Assembly (NCBI GenBank): GCA_027048265.1
Contig: JALTXS010000005.1
Span: 1 to 7,619, forward strand
Reading direction: 5' to 3'
DNA length: 7,619 nt
Source of the DNA: Desulfurococcales archaeon
Lineage (GTDB): Archaea > Thermoproteota > Thermoprotei_A > Sulfolobales > Fervidicoccaceae
Made by a program: the position numbers and the translations under genes. Position 1 is the first letter of the stretch, and each line of letters opens with the position of its first letter. This document shows, in pieces, positions 1 through 6,364 of this stretch. The notes under the pieces were generated by a model. That model saw nothing but the letters and a program-made list of their open reading frames with translations, did not search any database and had not been told where the DNA came from.

Positions 1-168
1 TCCTTGCTCAAGGCCCGGGAGGCCCTGGGGGGCGGCGGGCTCCAGGTAATAACGTGGGACCAGGAGGAGGAGCTCCGGGTGGAGGGTAGTAGGGTTAGGG
101 TAATTCCCCTGTGGAAGTGGATTCTGGGAGAAGCGGACAAGCGTGAAGGGAAGAGCAAACGAGGGTAG
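1..168 (+). CDS. C-terminal end of an unidentified protein (5' end outside window)
   Basis: An open frame runs from base 1 to a TAG at 166-168 and gives 55 residues of a protein whose start lies upstream of the window. I do not recognise the family. The visible part has a short helix (SLLKAREAL), a glycine run, a beta-like stretch (LQVITWD), an acidic segment (QEEELRVEG), a second strand (RVRVIPLW) ending in a tryptophan-rich PLWKWIL motif, and a lysine/arginine-rich tail. The alternation of strands suggests the edge of a soluble alpha/beta fold rather than a membrane protein. Third codon positions are mostly G or C, as in the neighbouring genes, which supports real coding. It converges on the decarboxylase gene with only 7 bases between the stop codons and no T-rich terminator between them. 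Confidence 0.6.
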   Translation, partial: SLLKAREALGGGGLQVITWDQEEELRVEGSRVRVIPLWKWILGEADKREGKSKRG

Positions 169-175
169 CAGGGGT

Positions 176-679
176 TTAGGGAGTGGCGCCCCGTCCGTCT
201 CCGGGGCTGGGGGTTATGGTCTCCATCTCCTCGGTCCGGCTGTCCCTTACCACGTAGTGCATGGTGTACTTCTTGGGCCTGAGCCTCTCCACCACGTATT
301 GGAAGCCCTTGAGGGGATCGGTGTGTTCCCCGCAGGTGTAGACGTCGAGGGTGGCGTAGTTGTACTCGCTCCAGGTGTGGAGGGCCAAGTGGCTCTCATC
401 AACCAGCACTATGACGCTTACACCACCCTTCTTGCCGGGGATGACCCAGCTCCTCACCTCAATGATCGTGGCGTTGGAGAGCTCCGCTGCCTTCTTCATG
501 GTCTCGACGAGGAAGTCGTGGTCCAGGGCCACCTCCCTACTAATCCCGTACAGGTTCCCATAGACGTGTTTCCCCACAATGTAGTCCTCGACAGTATCCC
601 CTGTCTCCCTACTCAGCTGGCTTCTCACCTGCATCACAAGACGCCCCTGGGCCCTTGTCACAAGTAGTACTTCCGCCAT
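176..679 (-). CDS. speD: Pyruvoyl-dependent S-adenosylmethionine decarboxylase-family proenzyme (SpeD-like; possibly the crenarchaeal arginine decarboxylase)
   Basis: This 167-residue protein belongs to the prokaryotic AdoMet decarboxylase fold, made as a proenzyme that cleaves itself to create a pyruvoyl cofactor. The GKHVYGNLYG motif is at residues 36-45 and the processing site ESH at 95-97, with cleavage expected before Ser96. His101 and Cys116 sit 5 and 20 residues after that serine, as in the characterised Thermotoga enzyme (Ser63, His68, Cys83). Compared with that enzyme there is an N-terminal extension of about 30 residues and a KKGGVSV segment with a small insertion before the cleavage site. 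These features resemble my recollection of crenarchaeal enzymes shown to decarboxylate arginine to agmatine rather than AdoMet. The family is certain; the substrate is not. A box A about 27 bases upstream supports the ATG at 679 with little or no leader. The C-terminal tail (about residues 148-167) is low-complexity. Confidence 0.9.
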   Translation of the reverse strand: MAEVLLVTRAQGRLVMQVRSQLSRETGDTVEDYIVGKHVYGNLYGISREVALDHDFLVETMKKAAELSNATIIEVRSWVIPGKKGGVSVIVLVDESHLALHTWSEYNYATLDVYTCGEHTDPLKGFQYVVERLRPKKYTMHYVVRDSRTEEMETITPSPGDGRGATP

Positions 680-695
680 CTTGAAGGGTTAATGC

Positions 696-728
696 CCCGG
701 GGTTTTTATTGTTACTGCAAACCCCGGG
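696..728. repeat. Perfect 10-bp inverted repeat around the decarboxylase box A (candidate operator or hairpin)
   Basis: CCCGGGGTTT at 696-705 is exactly matched by its reverse complement AAACCCCGGG at 719-728, separated by 13 bases that are mostly A/T. The left arm overlaps the box A of the decarboxylase gene, and the arm centres are 23 bases apart, about two helical turns. A dimeric regulator bound here would cover the TATA element, so an operator is the more natural reading. The repeat also lies 36 bases beyond the dph6 stop codon, where it could form a hairpin in read-through transcripts, but no U-tract follows it in the dph6 direction. The arms are self-complementary GC-rich sequence, so chance is not excluded. 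Confidence 0.45.
703..710 (-). promoter_or_regulatory. Probable archaeal box A (TATA) of the decarboxylase gene
   Basis: The plus strand reads TTTTTATT, so the minus strand reads AATAAAAA. It is one of very few A/T-only stretches in this GC-rich region. Its centre lies about 27 bases before the ATG at 679, the spacing expected if transcription starts at or next to the start codon, as in leaderless crenarchaeal messages. No Shine-Dalgarno sequence lies immediately upstream of the ATG, which agrees with a leaderless start. It indicates that the decarboxylase can be transcribed independently of the dph6 block. Confidence 0.6.
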
Positions 729-763
729 ATGCAACAAGGGTGACACGTGACAATAGGGCGCCC

Positions 764-1435
764 TCATTCTAGGAGGAGCTCCTCCACCACATACTCGCCC
801 GTACCGTCGGGCCTCGTGACCCTCCTCCCCCTAGCCCGTAGGCCTCTCTTCATAAGCGGCGCCCTCAGCACGAGGGTCTCCGCCTCACCTCCCTCGAAGG
901 CGGGGTTAAACCCATACCTTCGAGCCCTCGCTATTATCTCCTCTACATCCCCCCGCGTTACAACCCGGCCGAGGAGGCGCAGGGGAAGCCCGTAGGCGGA
1001 TACCCTTGTCAATATGAAGCGGAAGCCCTCCCTGACCAGGCTCCTCATGTACTCCTCCTGGTCCTTGTGCCACAGGGGAGACAAATGCCAAAGGCCCAGC
1101 CTGTCGGTCACGCTAAGGTACCTTATCCTCTGATAGTCCGAGCGGAGGGCCCCCGACACCACCCCCCGGGCACCGTGGGCGTCTCGGCATCTCTTAAGGA
1201 GCCTGGCGAGGGAGGAGAGCTCCCTCCCCCGTGATGCGGGCTCCACCTCCAGGGGGAGCCCGTAGGCCTGGGCCATGACGTGTGCGTGCCTGAGGCTGGG
1301 GGTGTGGAAAAGCATGGAGTCGGGGTCCCGGGGGAGTATGGTGCAGAGGACGGCAACCTCATGCCCCATGGCGTGGGCCACGTGCATGGCGTAGGTGCTG
1401 TCTTTGCCCCCGGTGAAAAGCGCGGCCAGCCTCAT
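764..1435 (-). CDS. dph6: Dph6-type diphthine--ammonia ligase (PP-loop ATP pyrophosphatase)
   Basis: This 223-residue protein matches the Dph6/MJ0570 family, which uses ATP and ammonia to amidate diphthine on elongation factor 2, the last step of diphthamide synthesis. The PP-loop nucleotide-binding motif TGGKDS is at residues 8-13 (the common form is SGGKDS). SGALRSDYQRIR near 94-105 and the C-terminal signature EGGEAETLVL at 181-190 are hallmarks of the family. The length is typical of the archaeal single-domain form. The ATG at 1435 is preceded by a strong Shine-Dalgarno sequence ten bases away, so the start is well supported. It follows asnS after 48 bases on the same strand and is probably cotranscribed with it, which fits a shared role in translation. 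The serine-to-threonine change in the PP-loop is conservative. Confidence 0.9.
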   Translation of the reverse strand: MRLAALFTGGKDSTYAMHVAHAMGHEVAVLCTILPRDPDSMLFHTPSLRHAHVMAQAYGLPLEVEPASRGRELSSLARLLKRCRDAHGARGVVSGALRSDYQRIRYLSVTDRLGLWHLSPLWHKDQEEYMRSLVREGFRFILTRVSAYGLPLRLLGRVVTRGDVEEIIARARRYGFNPAFEGGEAETLVLRAPLMKRGLRARGRRVTRPDGTGEYVVEELLLE

Positions 1436-1445
1436 AGCATGGGGT

Positions 1446-1453
1446 TCCTCCTT
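1446..1453 (-). promoter_or_regulatory. Ribosome binding site of dph6
   Basis: The minus strand reads AAGGAGGA, a near-perfect match to the anti-Shine-Dalgarno end of 16S rRNA, ten bases before the ATG at 1435. It fixes the dph6 start and shows that this gene is translated from a leadered, probably polycistronic, message. Another ATG at 1440 is out of frame. Confidence 0.7.
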
Positions 1454-1483
1454 AAAAGGATGGACGTTGCTAGGAGAGGGGGC

Positions 1484-2803
1484 TCAGGGGCGGAGCCTCT
1501 CCCTGAACCGGGGGAAGGGGGTGGCGTCCCTGATGTGGTCCAGGCCCGCTATCCACATGACCAGCCTCTCCACCCCCAGGCCGTAGCCGCTGTGGGGCAC
1601 ACTGCCGTAGCGCCTCAGGTCCAGGTACCAGTAGTAGTCCTTGGGGTCCAGGCCCTCCTCCCTTATCCTCGCCAGAAGCTTCTCGTAGCTGTCCTCCCTC
1701 TCGCTCCCCCCAACTATCTCCCCATAGCCCTCGGGGGCTAGGAGGTCGAATCCCTTCACAAGCCGGGGGTCCTGCTCGTACTCCTTCATGTAGAAGGCCT
1801 TTATCTGCTTGGGGAACAGGGTGACGAAGAAGGGCCTGTCGAAGTCCCTGGTCAGCGCGGCTTCCTCATCCGCACCGAAGTCCTCACCCCACTCCATTGC
1901 AACGCCCTTGGAGCGGAGCCTCTCCACGGCCTCCGTGTAGGTGAGGCGGGGGAAGGGCCTCCTCACCCTCTCCAACTGCGTGGTGTCACGGCCCAGGTTC
2001 TCGAGCTCCCTCCCCCTGTCCTCGAGAACCCTTGAGACCACGTGCTCTACGGTCTCCTCTACGACGCGCATCATGTCCTCCATGTCCATCCACGCCGCCT
2101 CCACCTCGAAATGAGTGTACTCGGAGAGGTGGCGGCGTGTACGGGACTTCTCGGCGCGGAAGCTGGGAGTTATGGCCCACACCCTCTCCAGCGAGTATAT
2201 GAGGACCTCTAGATAGAGCTGGGCGCTCTGGCTCAGGTAGGCTGGCTCTCCAAAGTAGTCCACCTTGAACAGTGTGGCACCGCCCTCCACGGCGGAGCCG
2301 GTGAGTATGGGGGGCGTGACCTCCCACCATCCCCTTTCCCGGTAGTACTCCCGGAGCGCCTCCAGGACGGTGTGTTTTATCTTCAGGATGTCCCTCATAC
2401 GCGTGCTCCTTAGCCACAGGTGGCGGTTGTCCAGGAGGAACTCGACGCCCTCCTTACCCCTTATGGGGAAGTCCTCGCTAGGCCATACCACGTGTCCCCG
2501 GGTCACCCTGAGCTCCCAGCCCCCGGGGGCCCTGGGTTCGCGGTGAACTGTGCCCTCGACAACTATGCTGCTCTCCCTCTTCGCCTCCTCAAACGCTCCA
2601 TAGACCCCGTCGCCCACCCTGGCACGGTCTATTACGCACTGTAGAACCCCCGTGGAGTCCCTGAGCCTAACGAATATCTTGCCCCCCACCACGAACTTGC
2701 GGTGAATCCACCCCCTAAGCCTAGCAGGACTCCCCTCGGGGAGCCTGCCCTCGAGCACCTCACCCGCACCCACGTAGCCCTCTCCCAGTCCCCGCTCCGA
2801 CAT
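1484..2803 (-). CDS. asnS: Asparaginyl-tRNA synthetase (class IIb)
   Basis: A cytoplasmic enzyme that charges tRNA-Asn with asparagine. Numbering from the upstream GTG at 2806, the N-terminal OB-fold anticodon-binding domain spans about residues 27-110 (for example GKIFVRLRDSTG). The class II catalytic core has motif 1 near 157-166, motif 2 at about 214-238 (SFRAEKSRTRRHLSEYTHFE) and motif 3 at 406-425 (GYGLGVERL). The segments RHLSEYTHFEVE and DLLAPEGYGEIVGGSERED match archaeal AsnRS; archaeal AspRS has a different motif 2. Length (439-440 residues) is normal. The ATG at 2803 is preferred; the GTG directly before it at 2806 would add one residue. The upstream sequence is only weakly Shine-Dalgarno-like. 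It lies about 20 bases after the small membrane-protein gene and 48 bases before dph6. Its presence suggests direct charging of tRNA-Asn, but does not exclude a transamidation route elsewhere. Confidence 0.95.
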   Translation of the reverse strand: MSERGLGEGYVGAGEVLEGRLPEGSPARLRGWIHRKFVVGGKIFVRLRDSTGVLQCVIDRARVGDGVYGAFEEAKRESSIVVEGTVHREPRAPGGWELRVTRGHVVWPSEDFPIRGKEGVEFLLDNRHLWLRSTRMRDILKIKHTVLEALREYYRERGWWEVTPPILTGSAVEGGATLFKVDYFGEPAYLSQSAQLYLEVLIYSLERVWAITPSFRAEKSRTRRHLSEYTHFEVEAAWMDMEDMMRVVEETVEHVVSRVLEDRGRELENLGRDTTQLERVRRPFPRLTYTEAVERLRSKGVAMEWGEDFGADEEAALTRDFDRPFFVTLFPKQIKAFYMKEYEQDPRLVKGFDLLAPEGYGEIVGGSEREDSYEKLLARIREEGLDPKDYYWYLDLRRYGSVPHSGYGLGVERLVMWIAGLDHIRDATPFPRFRERLRP

Positions 2804-2823
2804 CACACCACCCCAACCCTAGG

Positions 2824-3219
2824 CTATGGCGTGAAAACCTCCTCCAGCAGGAGCCTCCGCTCCAGACCCGAGGCCCAAACCGAGACTACCAGGAACCCGA
2901 AACCAGCCGTCGCCACTATGAGGAGAAGGGCCAGCAAAACACCACCCACCCCCGCCCCGGCGCGTCGCGCACGGTAGAGGAAGGCGGCCGTACCCGCGCT
3001 CACGAACACAGCCACAGCTAGGGCAGCCAGGGTGCCCGGTAAAACCCTGTACCTGTGCCAGAGGAAGATAACGAGCCACAATCCTAGGAGAGCATAAAGT
3101 AGGGGGCCCTGCCAGGAGGGGCTCTCGCCCAGCAGGGCCCGGTAGGCCGTGACGTGGGCTACAAGCAGCTGCGCCAGGGCGACAGCGGCCGCCGTTCCCC
3201 AGCCGGGCTGTAGCTTCAA
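2824..3219 (-). CDS. Small four-helix integral membrane protein of unknown function
   Basis: The 131-residue product is strongly hydrophobic, with four predicted membrane segments at about residues 9-28, 38-55, 61-82 and 92-115. They are separated by short polar loops with positive clusters (HRYR near 55-58, RARR near 84-87), and the protein ends in a charged tail. I recognise no family and see no catalytic motif. The proposed start is a TTG at 3219, 12 bases after the leuS stop; GGAG and GAGG stretches at 3231-3223 give a plausible ribosome binding site. Third positions are mostly G/C in this frame, unlike the overlapping frame that opens with a GTG at 3235. It sits tightly between leuS and asnS, so it is probably cotranscribed with them, but that does not reveal its role. 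Confidence 0.7.
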   Translation of the reverse strand: MKLQPGWGTAAAVALAQLLVAHVTAYRALLGESPSWQGPLLYALLGLWLVIFLWHRYRVLPGTLAALAVAVFVSAGTAAFLYRARRAGAGVGGVLLALLLIVATAGFGFLVVSVWASGLERRLLLEEVFTP

Positions 3220-3231
3220 GTGCCTCTCTCC

Positions 3232-6200
3232 TCACTCTTCGGCGAACTCTATGCTTATAGCGGGGAATAGGGGGGCGGGCCTCCTCCTCAGGCCAACCCC
3301 CTGCCTCTCGGCTTCCTCCAGGCCCATGACCCTCACCTCGGCGCCCAGGGCCCTCTCCATGACCGGGGCCAGTGTCTCTAGTAGGGTCTTCTCGTCGAAG
3401 CCCTCCTCGAGGGCCCGCTGGTGCTCGGGTTCCAGGCTGTTGAGGAACTCTACTATCCTCCGTGCCGTCTCATGGGGTCTCCTATCGCCCCTGAGGCTGG
3501 AGGCTATGAGGCGTGTGAAGCTCTTCATATCCGAGCCCTTCTTGTGCTCGTCGAGCACCCTTTTCATCAGCTCCTTGTCACCGCTCACCACTATGGTGAC
3601 GCGGCGGGGCTTCTTCTTGGCGGCGGAGGCAATGTTGTCCACGTCGGAGGCTATCATCTCGACCAGCCTCTCCCCCACCTCGAGGAGGGGGTCCCGCGCG
3701 AAATCCTCGGCCTTGGGCCACTCACGCTCGTGGACAAGGCCTTCTCCCACGGCCTTGCTCCACAGCTCCTCAGCGAAGGCGGGTGTGAAGGGGGCCATCA
3801 TCCTTATCCAGGCGCTAACAACCCTCCTGAGGAGACCTGGGTTGGGATTCTCCTCCAGGTACTTGGAGACCATGTTCTCAGCGAGCGAGTAGACGGCGAC
3901 GCTGGCCTCCCTCAGGCGGTATCTCTCCAGCGACCGTGTGACCTGTTCGACGAGGCGGGAGAACCTCGTCTCCAGGAGCCTGTCCTCCACGCTCGGCTCC
4001 TTCTCCGGTTCGCCTCCGCTTGTCTTTGTGAGGGCCCTCTCGACGAGGCCCTCTATCCTCATGAGGGTCTCGGTGGTGGATATAATGTGGCTCATGGTGA
4101 GGTTAACGTCGTTGCCCACCTCGCTTCCCGAGATGAGGGAGAGCCTGAGGACGTCGGGGCTTATGCTGTTGATGAGGTTCCTAAGCACCCTCACGTTGCC
4201 CAGGCTCTTGCTCATCTTGGCGCCCTCGACGAGGATGTAGCCGTTGACCACTATCCTCCGGGGCCACTTGTCCTCGGGGAATATGGCGGCGTGGTTGAAT
4301 ATGAAGAAGGTCAGGTGGTTTGGTATCAGATCCTTGGCGCTGTGCCTGTTGTCCAGGGGGTACCAGTAGTTGAACTCGCTCCTCATCTCCTCCAGGAGCT
4401 CAGGGGGGACTCCCGTGTTGGCCGAGACTCCCTCCGCGTCTCCCTTGCCCAGGAACACGTAGTCCCAGAACTCGCGGCTCAGGCTCTCCGCGGATATGCC
4501 CGCTCTCCTGATATGGTGTATCACGGTGTAGAAGGCCATGTATATCGTGCTGTCGCTAAGGCTCTCTATAATCCAGCTGGGGTCCCAGGGGAGGGGGGTG
4601 CCCAGACCCCTGCTCCGAGCGCAGGCCCTCTTCTTCAGCCACTCAATAGTGTACTCGAACTGGGGCCGGTAGTCGTTGGGAACGATCTCCATCATACGGA
4701 GGGCCTTCCGGGCCAGCTCCTTCCACTGGGGGTTCTCGTAGTCTAGGAACCACTGGTTCTCCAGGACCTTGACCACTATCTCGTTCCCACACCTGCAGTA
4801 GACGGGCTTGTTGGCTATCTCATAGAAGGGTATCGCGAACCCCCTCCTCCGGAGCCAGGAGGCCACCTCCTCCCGCGCCCGGGAGACGGGGAGCCCGGCC
4901 ATCCACTCCGCCACAAACTCCCGGGCCCCCTCGATTGCCCCCTCGCCCACCAGGCCTGGGGCGTCTTTCCTCATAACACCCTTCTCGTGCTCGTCCTTGT
5001 AGACCTGCTTGGTGAGCTCGTCGAGCTTCTCCCTCTCCTCGACGCTTTTGACCCCCGCCTTCTCAACCGCCTCTGCGGCGGGGAGCTCGCCGTATCCGGG
5101 GACCTCTATGAGGGGTATGGGCTCTAGGCCCTCGAGTAGACCCGGGTCGACGTCTGGGGGCGGGTTCTGCTTTAGGGTCTTGAGGGCAGCGTAGTCGTAG
5201 GGCGCGTGGGCGGGCACGCTCATGACCACGCCGGTGCCCGTGTCGGGGTCGACGAAGGGGGAGGGCAGGACGGGGACTACCTTGCCCGTGAGGGGGTTGC
5301 GGGCCCTCCACCCCACGAGCTTCTCGCCCTTTACCCTATGCTTCTCCTCCACGCTCTTGGCCTGGAACCTTATCTTGAAGAAGGCTCGGTCGCTTAGAAT
5401 CATCTCCTTGCCATCCACGACCGCGTGAACGTAGGTGGCCTGGGGGTTGACCCATATGTTGGTCACGCCCAGGAGGGTCTCGGGGCGGAGGGTGGCTGTG
5501 GGGAGGTGGACCCCGGGCTTGTCCTCGAGGGGGAAGAGTATGGTTGTGAACTCCTGTATCTCGGGCTCCACGTCCCCCTTGGTGTCGTGCATGCTCACGG
5601 GGTTGTGGTGGACAGGGCACCAGCCCACGGGGTGGGTCCCCTGGACGAGGAGTCCCTTGTCGTTCAGGGTGATGAACTGCCAGGTTATGAAGGCCTTGTA
5701 CTCGGGGTCAATGGTGGTGAAGCTCCTCCTCCAGTCTATGGACAGGAGCAGGGAGCGGAGGTCCTCCACAGCCCAGTCCTTGAAGTAGCTTGCCATGCCC
5801 TCGGGGGTCTCGAGCCGGGGGAGGTCCTCCTCGGGGACACCGTAAAGCTTTGTGAAGACCTCGAGGGTGGAGGGATCCCTCCTCTTAACCGCCTCAGCCA
5901 TGGTGACGACGGGGGTCCCGGTGAAGTGGAAGCCCATGGGGAACAGCACGCGGTAGCCCCTCATCCTGTAGAAGCGCGCAATGACGTCGGGGATGGTGTA
6001 GGTGAGCCCATGGCCGAGGTGGAGGGGGCCATTGGGGTAGGGGTAGGCTGCGGTGAGGAACATCTTAGGCCTCCCAGGCTCGGGGTCGGCCTGGTGGAGT
6101 CCCTTTTTCTCCCAGACCTTCCTCCACTTGCGGGAGATCTCCACGAGTCTCTTCCAGTACCTCTCAACGTGCTCCGGCTGTGTTACCTCCTCGTCTCCTC

Positions 6201-6243
6201 CCTGGCCCAAAGCATGCACCCTCGCGCGGGGGTTGTTGCACAC
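3232..6243 (-). CDS. leuS: Leucyl-tRNA synthetase, archaeal type (class Ia)
   Basis: A cytoplasmic enzyme that attaches leucine to tRNA-Leu and edits mischarged tRNA. The frame is open from a GTG at 6288 (1018 residues; numbering below uses that start). The HIGH-type motif HLGH is at 90-93. The CP1 editing domain includes TLRPETLLGVTN (266-277) and GTGVVMSVPAHAPYDY (351-366). WIIESLSDSTIYMA starts near 572, KMSKS is at 691-695, and an anticodon-binding and C-terminal region of about 280 residues follows. These match archaeal LeuRS closely. Homology begins only near residue 40, so the GTG at 6288 is probably too far upstream. A box A at about 6265-6273 would place the transcript start near the GTG at 6243, chosen here; the GTG at 6219 and TTG at 6210 (preceded by GAGGGTG) are alternatives. 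Cys224/His227 and Cys498/Cys500 may bind zinc. It is probably first gene of the minus-strand operon. Confidence 0.96.
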   Translation of the reverse strand: MCNNPRARVHALGQGGDEEVTQPEHVERYWKRLVEISRKWRKVWEKKGLHQADPEPGRPKMFLTAAYPYPNGPLHLGHGLTYTIPDVIARFYRMRGYRVLFPMGFHFTGTPVVTMAEAVKRRDPSTLEVFTKLYGVPEEDLPRLETPEGMASYFKDWAVEDLRSLLLSIDWRRSFTTIDPEYKAFITWQFITLNDKGLLVQGTHPVGWCPVHHNPVSMHDTKGDVEPEIQEFTTILFPLEDKPGVHLPTATLRPETLLGVTNIWVNPQATYVHAVVDGKEMILSDRAFFKIRFQAKSVEEKHRVKGEKLVGWRARNPLTGKVVPVLPSPFVDPDTGTGVVMSVPAHAPYDYAALKTLKQNPPPDVDPGLLEGLEPIPLIEVPGYGELPAAEAVEKAGVKSVEEREKLDELTKQVYKDEHEKGVMRKDAPGLVGEGAIEGAREFVAEWMAGLPVSRAREEVASWLRRRGFAIPFYEIANKPVYCRCGNEIVVKVLENQWFLDYENPQWKELARKALRMMEIVPNDYRPQFEYTIEWLKKRACARSRGLGTPLPWDPSWIIESLSDSTIYMAFYTVIHHIRRAGISAESLSREFWDYVFLGKGDAEGVSANTGVPPELLEEMRSEFNYWYPLDNRHSAKDLIPNHLTFFIFNHAAIFPEDKWPRRIVVNGYILVEGAKMSKSLGNVRVLRNLINSISPDVLRLSLISGSEVGNDVNLTMSHIISTTETLMRIEGLVERALTKTSGGEPEKEPSVEDRLLETRFSRLVEQVTRSLERYRLREASVAVYSLAENMVSKYLEENPNPGLLRRVVSAWIRMMAPFTPAFAEELWSKAVGEGLVHEREWPKAEDFARDPLLEVGERLVEMIASDVDNIASAAKKKPRRVTIVVSGDKELMKRVLDEHKKGSDMKSFTRLIASSLRGDRRPHETARRIVEFLNSLEPEHQRALEEGFDEKTLLETLAPVMERALGAEVRVMGLEEAERQGVGLRRRPAPLFPAISIEFAEE

Positions 6244-6264
6244 TCTATGGTATCCACGGTATAG

Positions 6265-6273
6265 GGATAATAA
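6265..6273 (-). promoter_or_regulatory. Probable box A of the leuS operon
   Basis: The minus strand reads TTATTATCC in an otherwise GC-rich region. The centre is about 26 bases before the in-frame GTG at 6243, the usual spacing to a transcript start in archaea. It lies inside the longest possible leuS frame, which argues that the first 15 codons of that frame are not translated. A second A/T-rich stretch, CTATA, lies just downstream and could be used instead. Confidence 0.45.
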
Positions 6274-6297
6274 GGTACTCCCGGCCACACGGCACCA

Positions 6298-6305
6298 TTA
6301 ATATA
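6298..6305 (+). promoter_or_regulatory. Probable box A of the CBS-domain/HARP operon
   Basis: TTAATATA is a good TATA-like element, with its centre about 26 bases before 6327-6328. That predicts a transcript start just before an ATG at 6331 and about 37 bases before the CBS gene's GTG at 6365. It is divergent from, and only about 25 bases away from, the leuS box A, so the two operons share a compact promoter region. Confidence 0.5.
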
Positions 6306-6330
6306 GCGAGGCCACGTATCATGATTGTAC

Positions 6331-6363
6331 ATGGGGCGAGGGCCCCCGCATAGGGCAATCTAG
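6331..6363 (+). other. Possible 10-codon leader ORF before the CBS-domain gene
   Basis: An ATG three or four bases after the predicted transcript start opens a 10-codon frame (MGRGPPHRAI) that ends in TAG at 6361-6363, one base before the GTG of the CBS gene. If the message is nearly leaderless, ribosomes would meet this ATG first and could reinitiate at the GTG. It is in a different frame from the CBS gene. It may also be chance, since an ATG this close to a promoter is not rare. There is no other evidence that it is translated. Confidence 0.25.
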
Positions 6364-6364
6364 G

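Noticed and set aside
169..175. Possible bidirectional terminator between the two convergent genes at the left edge
   Set aside because: The 7-base gap has no stem-loop and no useful T-run on either strand.
143..667. Plus-strand frame of 174 codons opposite the decarboxylase gene
   Set aside because: The minus strand has all the catalytic motifs of the SpeD family, so this frame is its shadow.
741..752. TGACACGTGACA with a CACGTG core, between dph6 and the decarboxylase gene
   Set aside because: Short imperfect palindrome and partial direct repeat; it is far from the box A and too short to separate from chance in this base composition.
1454..1458. TTTTAA-like element upstream of dph6 as an internal promoter
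   Set aside because: It is only about 20 bases from the ATG and abuts a strong Shine-Dalgarno sequence, which could not be included in a transcript starting 25 bases downstream.
2819..3235. Alternative minus-strand frame of 138 codons starting at a GTG that overlaps the leuS stop (GTGA)
   Set aside because: The overlap is attractive for translational coupling, but the product is a disordered G/P/R/C-rich sequence with poor codon-position bias, whereas the overlapping frame gives four clean membrane segments.
3421..4746. Long plus-strand open frame of 441 codons opposite leuS
   Set aside because: It lies entirely antisense to clearly conserved leuS sequence. Long antisense frames are expected in GC-rich genes, and its translation (rich in H, P, G, V and E) resembles no protein family.
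5425..6264. Plus-strand open frame of 279 codons opposite the leuS 5' half
   Set aside because: Antisense to the LeuRS catalytic and editing domains; composition is that of a GC-driven shadow frame, with no motif.
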